This document shows positions 26,904 to 33,592 of a stretch of 53,608 bases of DNA, piece after piece. Position 1 is the stretch's first letter; every line of letters begins with the position of its first letter. Below the pieces are notes generated by a model. That model was not told the origin of the DNA. It saw nothing but the letters and a program-made list of their open reading frames with translations, and did not search any database. The translations under genes were made by a program, and so were the position numbers. This DNA comes from Lachnospiraceae bacterium (lineage in GTDB: Bacteria > Bacillota > Clostridia > Lachnospirales > Lachnospiraceae), in contig JAAWNY010000016.1 of the NCBI GenBank assembly GCA_022799175.1, positions 1 to 53,608 on the forward strand. The letters are read 5' to 3'.

Positions 26904-28127
26904 ATGATTCAACGAGAAGAAATACTAAGACGTCTCAGAGCACAGGTAAATATTAATGGACATATCATTGGAGCGGCGGTTGGATCCGGAATGACAGCAA
27001 AATACACGGCTATGGGTGGCGCGGATTTTCTGATGGCTTTAAGTGCGGGAAAATATCGTGTCATGGGGAGAAGTTCTTATGCCTGCTATCTTTGCTACGC
27101 CAACAGCAATGAGATAGCGATGAAGTTAGGAAGGGAAGAACTTCTTCCGATGATTAAAGATGTTCCTGTCTTATTTGGTCTTTTTGCAGGGGATCCTTTT
27201 ATTAATTTATATGAATATTTGAAAGAAATCAAAGAATCGGGATTTTCCGGAATCGTTAATTTTCCCACCATTGCAATGATAGATGGAAAATTCGGGGAAG
27301 CATTGGCAGAGGAGGGAAATTCTTACGCGAGAGAAATTGAGGCGATCAAGCTGGCACATCATTTGGACTTATTTACGGTTGCTTTTGTGATAGATGAATA
27401 TCAGACAGAACAGATGATCAAAGCTGGTGCAGACATTATCTGTGCTCATTTGGGATTGACGAAAGGCGGATTTTTGGGTGCAAAAAAATATATCTCTATT
27501 GATGATGCGCGAAAGATAACGGATAGTATATTTCTTCGGTGTAATCAGCTGAGACCCGATGTGATCAAGACAATCTATTCCGGACCGGCAAATACCCCTA
27601 TTGATATGCAGTATATGTATCAAAATACAGCTTGCCAAGGATATATTGGAGGTTCTGCTTTTGACAGGATTCCTTCAGAACGGGCAATATTAAATACAAT
27701 CAAGGCATTTAAAAGTTACGGGGGATTCGACCAGAACGATCCGATGGCAAAGCTGGTCAATGGAAACTGGAATACCGGAGACTATGTAGAATTTGTAAAA
27801 CAATATGTGAAGGAACATTATATGAAGACGATACGTCTGGGAGATTTGGCAATTGTCGCGCATGTATCTTATTCTTATCTAAGTACAAGATTCAAAAAGG
27901 AGGTGGGCTGCAGCTTTACGGAGTATCTGGTGCGTTTTCGCATCAATATGGCAAGGGAGATTCTTTCTAAGGAAAGAATCTCCTGTAGAGAAGCTGCAGA
28001 ACGTGTGGGCTATACCGATTATGCGCAGTTTTCTAAAATGTTTAAAAAGTACAGCGGGCTTACCCCGAGTGATTTTATCTCAGATAATATAAACACATTG
28101 AAAAATAAAAAAGATACTCTTATTTGA
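26904..28127 (+). CDS. PEP-hydrolase-family TIM barrel fused to AraC DNA-binding domain (transcription factor)
   Basis: A 407-residue fusion. Residues about 1-275 are a TIM barrel of the PEP_hydrolase/TIM-br_sig_trns family (PF09370), clearly homologous to the free barrel at 29525: GSGMTAKYTAMGGADFL against [17 protein letters not shown], and GFSGIVNFPTIAMIDGKF against [18 protein letters not shown]. Residues about 300-395 are a two-helix-turn-helix AraC domain (VSYSYLSTRFKKEVGCSFTEY, then EAAERVGYTDYAQFSKMFKKY and GLTPSDF). In the barrel, CHGGP of the paralogue is IYSGP here, so it may have lost catalysis and become a ligand sensor (inference). ATG 26904 has AAAGAGGT 5 bases upstream; ATG 26883 has no good site. 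It sits between the two operons that share its presumed binding repeats. Confidence 0.9.
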   Translation: MIQREEILRRLRAQVNINGHIIGAAVGSGMTAKYTAMGGADFLMALSAGKYRVMGRSSYACYLCYANSNEIAMKLGREELLPMIKDVPVLFGLFAGDPFINLYEYLKEIKESGFSGIVNFPTIAMIDGKFGEALAEEGNSYAREIEAIKLAHHLDLFTVAFVIDEYQTEQMIKAGADIICAHLGLTKGGFLGAKKYISIDDARKITDSIFLRCNQLRPDVIKTIYSGPANTPIDMQYMYQNTACQGYIGGSAFDRIPSERAILNTIKAFKSYGGFDQNDPMAKLVNGNWNTGDYVEFVKQYVKEHYMKTIRLGDLAIVAHVSYSYLSTRFKKEVGCSFTEYLVRFRINMAREILSKERISCREAAERVGYTDYAQFSKMFKKYSGLTPSDFISDNINTLKNKKDTLI

Positions 28128-28167
28128 AAAAATAAACACAAATAGAGCCAATATAAACAAATTTACT
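28086..28167 (+). promoter_or_regulatory. Three-site direct-repeat array, operon 2 (probable barrel-AraC binding sites)
   Basis: Sites AATATAAACACATTG (TAA at 28090), AAATAAACACAAAT (28133) and AATATAAACAAATTTACT (28154) lie at offsets 0, +43 and +64, the same spacing as the array at 23215-23297. The first lies inside the last codons of the regulator gene. The shared core is ATAAACACA. The third touches the -35 of the promoter at 28162. Confidence 0.78.
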
Positions 28168-28190
28168 TTGCCTATAAAAAGCAGTAGAAT
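28162..28190 (+). promoter_or_regulatory. Promoter of the Tm-1-like/TIM-barrel operon
   Basis: TTTACT (28162-28167), 17 bases, TAGAAT (28185-28190): the same two hexamers and spacing as the promoter at 23291-23319. The predicted start point is near 28197, giving a leader of about 75 bases. Confidence 0.7.
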
Positions 28191-28225
28191 TTTGTCAGGA
28201 ACAAACAACAAGTTCTACTGCTTTT
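28177..28225 (+). terminator. Terminator of the regulator gene, overlapping the next promoter
   Basis: AAAAGCAGTAGAA (28177-28189) and TTCTACTGCTTTT (28213-28225) are perfectly complementary, ending in TTTT. The left arm contains the -10 hexamer of the downstream promoter, so the hairpin forms only in read-through RNA from the regulator gene and not in RNA started at about 28197. Confidence 0.7.
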
Positions 28226-28272
28226 CAACTGGCCAGGGAAAGAGGAAGGATCATCAAAGAAAGGAAAGAATA

Positions 28273-29502
28273 ATGAAGACAATTGCAATTGCGGGTACTT
28301 TTGATACCAAAGGAAAAGAGTACCTTTATGTAAAAAGTCTTGTGGAAGAGCTGGGAATACAAACGCTCATGATCCATACTGGAGTATTTCCGCCGGAATT
28401 TCCGGCTGATGTATCAAACGAGGAAGTGGCAAAAGCAGCAGGGTATGAGTTGCAAGAGCTTGTGGAGAAGAAAGACAGAGCATTAGCGACAGCGGTTTTG
28501 TCTAAAGGAATGCAGAGGTTAGTTCCGAAGTTGTATCGGGAAGGAAGGTTTGATGGGATTCTGTCATTTGGGGGATCCGGCGGAACCTCTATGGTTACAC
28601 CGGCTATGAGAGAACTTCCGATAGGAGTGCCGAAGTTGATGGTTTCCACCATGGCTTCGGGAAATGTGGAGCAATATGTGGGGATCAGCGATATCATTAT
28701 GATGCCATCCATTGTTGATGTGGCGGGATTAAATAAAATATCAAAAACAATTTTTCGAAATGCCGTATTGGCCATGGCAGGAATGGTTGAGATGAAAGAT
28801 AAATTAAAGAAAGATACACAAGAGCAAAAGCCGTTAGTGGCAGCTACCATGTTTGGTGTGACTACGCCATGTGTCAATTATGCCCAAAATTATTTGGAGC
28901 GACAGGGATATGAAGTTCTTGTTTTTCATGCGACAGGAACGGGTGGAAAGACAATGGAAGCTTTGACAGAGGCAGGCTTTTTCCAAGGGGTTTTGGACTT
29001 GACGACAACAGAGTGGTGCGATGAGCTTATTGGCGGAGTACTTGCGGCAGGCCCCCATCGCTGTGAGGCAGCAGGGAAAAAACGGATTCCGCAGGTAGTG
29101 TCTGTAGGAGCCATGGATATGGTGAATTTTGGCCCTATGGATACCGTACCAAAAAAATTCTCTGACAGGAATTTGTACCAGCATAATCCGACAGTCACTC
29201 TGATGAGAACCACTGTTGACGAAAATATCGAAATAGGCAGCAAGCTGGCAGAAAAATTGAATATGGCAGTGGATAAAACGATATTGATGTTGCCTCTTGG
29301 TGGAGTATCCGGCATCGATATGCCGGGGCAGCCTTTTTATGGGAAGGAAGAGGATGAAGCTCTGTTTGAGATATTGCGCAAAAAAGTAAACAAGGAAACT
29401 GTAGAAATTCTGGAAATGACTCAAAACATCAATGACCCGGTTTTTGGTGAAACCGCAGCAAAAAAGTTGATTGAGCTGATGGAAGCAAAACGTGAATCAT
29501 AA
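28273..29502 (+). CDS. Tm-1-like ATP-binding protein (UPF0261)
   Basis: A 409-residue UPF0261 protein, the family that forms the N-terminal half of the tomato antiviral protein Tm-1. It opens [20 protein letters not shown] and has the glycine-rich segment [20 protein letters not shown] (about residues 94-113), [33 protein letters not shown] and a C-terminal [18 protein letters not shown]. Family length is about 400, so it is complete. ATG 28273 follows AAGGAAAG. In Tm-1 this domain is fused to a TIM barrel of the type encoded by the very next gene, so the two probably act as one complex. The biochemical reaction is not established. Confidence 0.9.
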   Translation: MKTIAIAGTFDTKGKEYLYVKSLVEELGIQTLMIHTGVFPPEFPADVSNEEVAKAAGYELQELVEKKDRALATAVLSKGMQRLVPKLYREGRFDGILSFGGSGGTSMVTPAMRELPIGVPKLMVSTMASGNVEQYVGISDIIMMPSIVDVAGLNKISKTIFRNAVLAMAGMVEMKDKLKKDTQEQKPLVAATMFGVTTPCVNYAQNYLERQGYEVLVFHATGTGGKTMEALTEAGFFQGVLDLTTTEWCDELIGGVLAAGPHRCEAAGKKRIPQVVSVGAMDMVNFGPMDTVPKKFSDRNLYQHNPTVTLMRTTVDENIEIGSKLAEKLNMAVDKTILMLPLGGVSGIDMPGQPFYGKEEDEALFEILRKKVNKETVEILEMTQNINDPVFGETAAKKLIELMEAKRES

Positions 29503-29524
29503 AATTATTATGGAGGAAATGAAT

Positions 29525-30355
29525 ATGAACCGGATGACAAGAAGTGAAATCATGGATATGTTTAAAAAGGAAGTTGCAGAAGGAAAAATCCTTGTTGGTG
29601 TGGGGGCAGGAACGGGAATTACAGCAAAGTGCAGCGAAAAAGGCGGTGCAGACATGCTGATTATTTATAATTCAGGACGTTTTCGAATGGCAGGAAGAGG
29701 TTCTCTGTCTGGCCTTCTGGCATACGGCGATGCCAATAAAATTGTTCAGGAAATGGGAGCAGAAGTACTTCCGATTGTAAAGCATACGCCTGTATTGGCC
29801 GGAGTATGTGGTACCGATCCATTTCGGGTGATGGACCTGTTTCTGAAACAATTGAAGGAGCAAGGGTTTAATGGAGTGCAGAATTTCCCGACGGTAGGCT
29901 TGATTGACGGAAAGTTTCGGATAAATTTAGAGGAAACAGAGATGGGATACGGTTTGGAGGTGGAGATGATTCGGGAAGCTCATAAACTGGACATGCTGAC
30001 TTGTCCCTATGTGTTTGATGAAGCACAGGCAAAGGCAATGGCAGAAGCCGGTGCGGATATTTTGGTTGCCCATATGGGACTTACGACAAAAGGATCGATC
30101 GGAGCAGAAACAGCCTTGACTTTGGATGATTGTTGTGTGAAGATTCGTGCGATTATCAAAGCAGGACGCGAGGTAAATCCGGATATTATGGTAATTTGTC
30201 ATGGAGGACCCATAGCCGATCCAGAGGATGCTGCCTACGTCATTCGAAATGTTCCAGAAATCGATGGCTTTTTCGGAGCTTCCTCTATTGAACGTCTGGC
30301 TTCAGAAAGAGGAATGACTGCACAGACAAAAGCTTTTAAAACAATTCAGAAATAA
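29525..30355 (+). CDS. PEP-hydrolase-family TIM-barrel protein
   Basis: A 276-residue single-domain TIM barrel of PF09370, matching the C-terminal half of tomato Tm-1. Motifs are [56 protein letters not shown] and [15 protein letters not shown], and a C-terminal [17 protein letters not shown] 29525 lies 8 bases after GGAGG; in-frame ATGs at 29492 and 29519 are less well placed. The gene begins 22 bases after the UPF0261 stop. It is about 40% identical by eye to the barrel of the AraC fusion at 26904, so regulator and enzyme probably bind the same or a related ligand. Confidence 0.9.
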   Translation: MNRMTRSEIMDMFKKEVAEGKILVGVGAGTGITAKCSEKGGADMLIIYNSGRFRMAGRGSLSGLLAYGDANKIVQEMGAEVLPIVKHTPVLAGVCGTDPFRVMDLFLKQLKEQGFNGVQNFPTVGLIDGKFRINLEETEMGYGLEVEMIREAHKLDMLTCPYVFDEAQAKAMAEAGADILVAHMGLTTKGSIGAETALTLDDCCVKIRAIIKAGREVNPDIMVICHGGPIADPEDAAYVIRNVPEIDGFFGASSIERLASERGMTAQTKAFKTIQK

Positions 30356-30362
30356 ATGTTAT

Positions 30363-30401
30363 GGGCAGACCGCCGGGATTCAGGCAAAGGGTCTGCCCTT
30401 T
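30363..30401 (+). terminator. Terminator of the Tm-1-like operon
   Basis: GGGCAGACC (30363-30371) pairs with GGTCTGCCC (30390-30398) followed by TTTG. It lies 7 bases after the stop of the barrel gene. Confidence 0.85.
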
Positions 30402-30453
30402 GTAGATTTCAGAATGTCTTTTAGATAGAGACAAAAGTTTAGGATTTCATAAA

Positions 30454-30468
30454 TGAAAACGAATATCA
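30454..30468. promoter_or_regulatory. Candidate Fur box
   Basis: TGAAAACGAATATCA agrees with the 7-1-7 Fur consensus TGATAATNATTATCA at 11 of its 14 defined positions by eye. It lies just upstream of the -35 of the promoter for a FeoB-associated peptide, a context where iron control is expected. An inner TTTCATAAATGAAA palindrome overlaps its left side. Confidence 0.45.
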
Positions 30469-30474
30469 AAATCA

Positions 30475-30503
30475 TTGACAAACAAAGAGAGAACGATTAT
30501 AAT
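30475..30503 (+). promoter_or_regulatory. Consensus promoter of the FeoB-associated peptide gene
   Basis: TTGACA (30475-30480), 17 bases, TATAAT (30498-30503). Perfect consensus, 45 bases before the ATG at 30548. Confidence 0.85.
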
Positions 30504-30547
30504 GAATGCGTAAACCGGGAATAAGACTCACAGGAGAGGTGCGATAA

Positions 30548-30715
30548 ATGGTAGATTTAATAATACTTGTTGCAATAGCAGGAGCTTTGGTGATGACTGT
30601 CAGGAAGAAGGTAATGGATATAAGAGCTGGGAAAAGCGGCTGTGGCTGTTCCGGCTGTGCAGGCTGTTCTGGTTGTGGGACAGAAAAGAAAGGGGATAGC
30701 GCCCATCAGGGATAA
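30548..30715 (+). CDS. FeoB-associated Cys-rich membrane protein
   Basis: A 55-residue peptide: one N-terminal transmembrane helix (residues about 2-18, VDLIILVAIAGALVMTV), a basic stretch (RKKVMDIRAGK) and a cysteine cluster CGCSGCAGCSGC (residues 32-43). This is the layout of the PF12669 family usually encoded beside feoB. AGGAGAGG precedes the ATG and a consensus promoter with a Fur-like box lies upstream. No feoA or feoB is present in the window, so this is an orphan copy. The cysteines could bind iron or another metal. A family 2 hairpin begins 2 bases after the stop. Confidence 0.88.
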   Translation: MVDLIILVAIAGALVMTVRKKVMDIRAGKSGCGCSGCAGCSGCGTEKKGDSAHQG

Positions 30716-30716
30716 G

Positions 30717-30822
30717 AAAAAGGCATATCACAAAATAAGCCCTCCATCGTTTTCCTATTCTAGACCCGTCGGAGCACAGAGTATGGAAATGATGGATGGC
30801 TTATTTTGTGATATGCCTTTTT
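30717..30822. repeat. Family 2 hairpin repeat, copy B (terminator)
   Basis: Arms AAAAAGGCATATCACAAAAT... (30717-30741) and the exact complement ending GATATGCCTTTTT (30798-30822) enclose an inner imperfect stem CCATCGTTTTCC/GGAAATGATGG and a core related to copies A, C and D. It starts right after the stop of the Cys-rich peptide and ends in TTTTT, so it terminates that transcript. Between here and 31034 only the next promoter is visible. Confidence 0.8.
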
Positions 30823-30933
30823 GGCATTAGTAGAGGTGAAATTTTCAAGATCGTCGGATTTTGATGCAATTATTTTACAGATTTGGTTTATAATAAATTA
30901 TAAGATGTGAATCATTGTTTGAATGTGGTTTTG

Positions 30934-30971
30934 AATTCCTGTTGACATCAGGAATTTTTATGCGATACAAT
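30934..30971 (+). promoter_or_regulatory. Promoter with operator-like palindrome for the deacetylase gene
   Basis: TTGACA (30942-30947), 18 bases, TACAAT (30966-30971). The palindrome AATTCCTG-N7-CAGGAATT (30934-30956) is centred on the -35, where a bound repressor would block polymerase. The regulator is not identifiable. Confidence 0.6.
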
Positions 30972-31033
30972 GAGGAGGATGAATTTTTATAGTAATGAAT
31001 AGAGAAAGAGTAGAGAATGGTGGAGAGGGAAAC

Positions 31034-32377
31034 ATGACGGAAGACAGAGAACCAGTCGGGTATCACAAAAAGCAGGAAAAAAGAAAGGCAAGGGAGCAGC
31101 GAAGGGCAAGACTGCTACAGGGAATGCTGTGTCTTTGCATGGTAGTGGTATGCGTGGGAACCGCAGTGCTAGCGGTAGATGCTTTGAGCGACAGGAAAGG
31201 AAATAAAAAAGCTGGTGATGGGATGCGTAGAAGCAGAGCGGTCACAGTGGGTGCGCTATTAGAAGAGGATATACGTCAGACAGCGGAGGTAAAGCGCCCT
31301 TATGTAGAGGTACCGGAGATGGGGGCATTGTTTGGGATTCATGTACAAGGAAAAGGCTGGAGCAATTATTTTGCAGATAACGCATACGGGATGGCTCCAG
31401 CTGGCGGCTATATTACTGCTGTTCGGGCTACATTACATAATCAACCACAGGGAATGACAGGAACCATTGAATATCAGGTGAATTTAAGTGGAAGTGGTTG
31501 GCTGGATTGGCAAACCGATGCCGGGGAAGCGGGAAACTCTTTGGGGGAAATGCCACTGGAGGCTGTTTCCATGCGTTTGACAGGGGAACTGGCACAATAT
31601 TATGATGTGATTTACAGTGTTCTGCAAAATGGGCAGTGGACGGACTGGATGAGAAACGGGGAGGAGGCAGGAAAAGCCGGGGTAGGATTGCGGGTGGATG
31701 GAATTCGTGTTTCTGTGGCAAGAAAACAGGAGGATGGTACTTCTTTTGCCGGAGAGATCGATCCATCAAAACCAATGGTTGCCTTGACCTACGATGACGG
31801 GCCGTCGAAAAATTCGACCCCTCGGATTCTGGATACCCTAAAAGCGAATGGCGGACGTGCTACATTTTTTATGGTTGGCAATCGGGCTGAGAAGAATGGA
31901 GCGGTAATTCGTCAGATGGTAGAGCAGGGATGTGAGGTGGCAAACCATACATACGATCATACATTGATGACCAAAGTAGACCCGGCAGAATTGGAACGGC
32001 AGCTGATGATGACCAATCAGGTGGTTTCCAATGCTGGAGGAGTCACACCGGTGCTGATGCGGCCTTGTGGCGGTGCCACGAATGATGCGGGAATGGGAGT
32101 TGCCGGAGCGATCTCCATGCCGGCGATTTTATGGTCCATTGATACGCTAGACTGGAAGACCAGAGATGTGCAGGCAACGATTTCTGCAGTATTGGATCAT
32201 GTACAAGATGGAGATATTATTTTGATGCATGATTTATATGAGACTGCGGCAGATGCCAGTGATGTAATTATTCCAGAACTGACGGCTCGGGGATATCAGT
32301 TGGTGACTGTCAGTGAGTTGTCTTCATACAGAGGCGGCATGATACCAGGAAAGTCCTATTATAAGTTTCGTCCATGA
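31034..32377 (+). CDS. ChW-repeat polysaccharide deacetylase
   Basis: A 447-residue protein. A basic cytoplasmic start and a membrane anchor (about residues 28-50, LCLCMVVVCVGTAVLAVDAL) are followed by two or three clostridial hydrophobic W (ChW) units (about 95-235; G.GWSNYFADN, SGWLDWQTDAGEAG, GQWTDWMRNGEEAG). A NodB deacetylase domain follows (about 245-440) with the metal/catalytic motifs TYDDGPS, HTYDH, RPCGG, WSIDTLDW and LMHDL. It should deacetylate cell-wall or surface glycans. ATG 31034 follows GGAGAGGG; ATG 30995 is possible, but its extra residues translate the ribosome-binding site. It is the only gene in the window with ChW repeats. Confidence 0.9.
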   Translation: MTEDREPVGYHKKQEKRKAREQRRARLLQGMLCLCMVVVCVGTAVLAVDALSDRKGNKKAGDGMRRSRAVTVGALLEEDIRQTAEVKRPYVEVPEMGALFGIHVQGKGWSNYFADNAYGMAPAGGYITAVRATLHNQPQGMTGTIEYQVNLSGSGWLDWQTDAGEAGNSLGEMPLEAVSMRLTGELAQYYDVIYSVLQNGQWTDWMRNGEEAGKAGVGLRVDGIRVSVARKQEDGTSFAGEIDPSKPMVALTYDDGPSKNSTPRILDTLKANGGRATFFMVGNRAEKNGAVIRQMVEQGCEVANHTYDHTLMTKVDPAELERQLMMTNQVVSNAGGVTPVLMRPCGGATNDAGMGVAGAISMPAILWSIDTLDWKTRDVQATISAVLDHVQDGDIILMHDLYETAADASDVIIPELTARGYQLVTVSELSSYRGGMIPGKSYYKFRP

Positions 32378-32445
32378 GAGCATATTTTTTTCGGTTCCCT
32401 CATACTTTGGAAGTAGCCGGTTAGGCAATGAGTGGAGGGGTAGGC

Positions 32446-33426
32446 TTGAATGACAATTATCTGGATGTAATGCAACAATATGAAGGAGAGGCTCTGGAGA
32501 TTCGCCGGGGACGAGGCGCCTGGATCTGCGAATGCTCGAGTGGGATGAAACTTCTGAAGGAATATCGAGGGAGCGTAAAGCGCCTGGAGTTTGAAGAGAC
32601 GATTCTAAAAGAGCTGAAGCTCCAGGGGATCCGCTCGGTAGATCAATATGTGCGGAATTTAGCGGGAGAGTTGATTACAACTGCGGAGGATGGAACGAAA
32701 TACATCCTGAAAGACTGGTTTGCAAACAAAGAGTGCAATCTAAAGGACAGTCGGGAAATTTTGGCAGCAGTTTCCTGGATAGCCCGCCTTCACCGGGCAT
32801 TTCGAAATGTCGTCTGGCGGGAGGAGTGGGATCTGGCCTCTATGATATCCCCGGGATTAAGCGAGGAAATGCGGCGCCATACTAGAGAAATGAAGAGAGT
32901 GCGAACTTTTGTCAGCAATAAACGGAAAAAAAGTGAATTTGAATTATGTGTTATGCAGCATTTTGCAGAATTTTATGAACAGGCTATGGAAGCACAAAAG
33001 GGTCTGGAAGTTCTGGAAGAAGCATCCGAACCGGCCCGCCTTTTCTTGTGTCATGGTGATTTGAATCAGCATCATTTGTTGATGGGGAGCGGAGATGTGG
33101 CTGTGATTGAGTTTAATCAGATGCACCGGGGAAATCAGATGGCAGATTTATACCATTTTATGCGGAAGGTGATGGAAAAGCATGGCTGGGATGAACGGCT
33201 GGGGCAGGCCATGACGGATGCCTATAACCGGGTGCTTCCGATGGATGGTCAGGATCGGGAATGTTTGTACTATCTCTTTTTGTATCCGGAGAAGTATTGG
33301 AAACAGCTAAATTATTATTATAATGCCAATAAAGCTTGGACGCCGGCAAAAAATGTGGAGAAGCTACGCAATCTGAAGGAACAGCAGGAAGCAAGAGTGC
33401 GTTTTTTGGAACGGCTCAAAGGATAG
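32446..33426 (+). CDS. CotS-family spore-coat protein (kinase fold)
   Basis: A 326-residue protein with an aminoglycoside-phosphotransferase/CotS kinase fold. It has an N-lobe with a lysine in GMKLLKEYRGS, the catalytic loop LCHGDLNQHHLLM (about residue 203) and a C-terminal PEKYWKQLNYYYNANKAW that is typical of CotS-like proteins. The metal-binding segment, usually IDFD, reads IEFN, so the second Asp is replaced. TTG 32446 is chosen because GGAGGGG lies 5 bases upstream; ATG 32428 contains that site within the coding region. It follows the deacetylase closely and may be read from the same promoter. With SpoIIR it supports a spore-forming host. Confidence 0.8.
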   Translation: MNDNYLDVMQQYEGEALEIRRGRGAWICECSSGMKLLKEYRGSVKRLEFEETILKELKLQGIRSVDQYVRNLAGELITTAEDGTKYILKDWFANKECNLKDSREILAAVSWIARLHRAFRNVVWREEWDLASMISPGLSEEMRRHTREMKRVRTFVSNKRKKSEFELCVMQHFAEFYEQAMEAQKGLEVLEEASEPARLFLCHGDLNQHHLLMGSGDVAVIEFNQMHRGNQMADLYHFMRKVMEKHGWDERLGQAMTDAYNRVLPMDGQDRECLYYLFLYPEKYWKQLNYYYNANKAWTPAKNVEKLRNLKEQQEARVRFLERLKG

Positions 33427-33474
33427 TGATTGTCAACGGCATGAGAAATAAGACGATTTTGTATGAGAAACCTT

Positions 33475-33503
33475 TTGACGCAAGAATCATCTTATTATAT
33501 AAT
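33475..33503 (+). promoter_or_regulatory. Promoter of the phosphoglucomutase gene
   Basis: TTGACG (33475-33480), 17 bases, TATAAT (33498-33503). The start codon at 33593 is 90 bases downstream. Confidence 0.75.
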
Positions 33504-33592
33504 AGAGATAATTGAGGGCAACATAAGTGCTTTCATTAGTAAATCTGCCAGGGGGAGTCTGGCGGGAAGTATACAGGAGGGAGTATTTAGTT

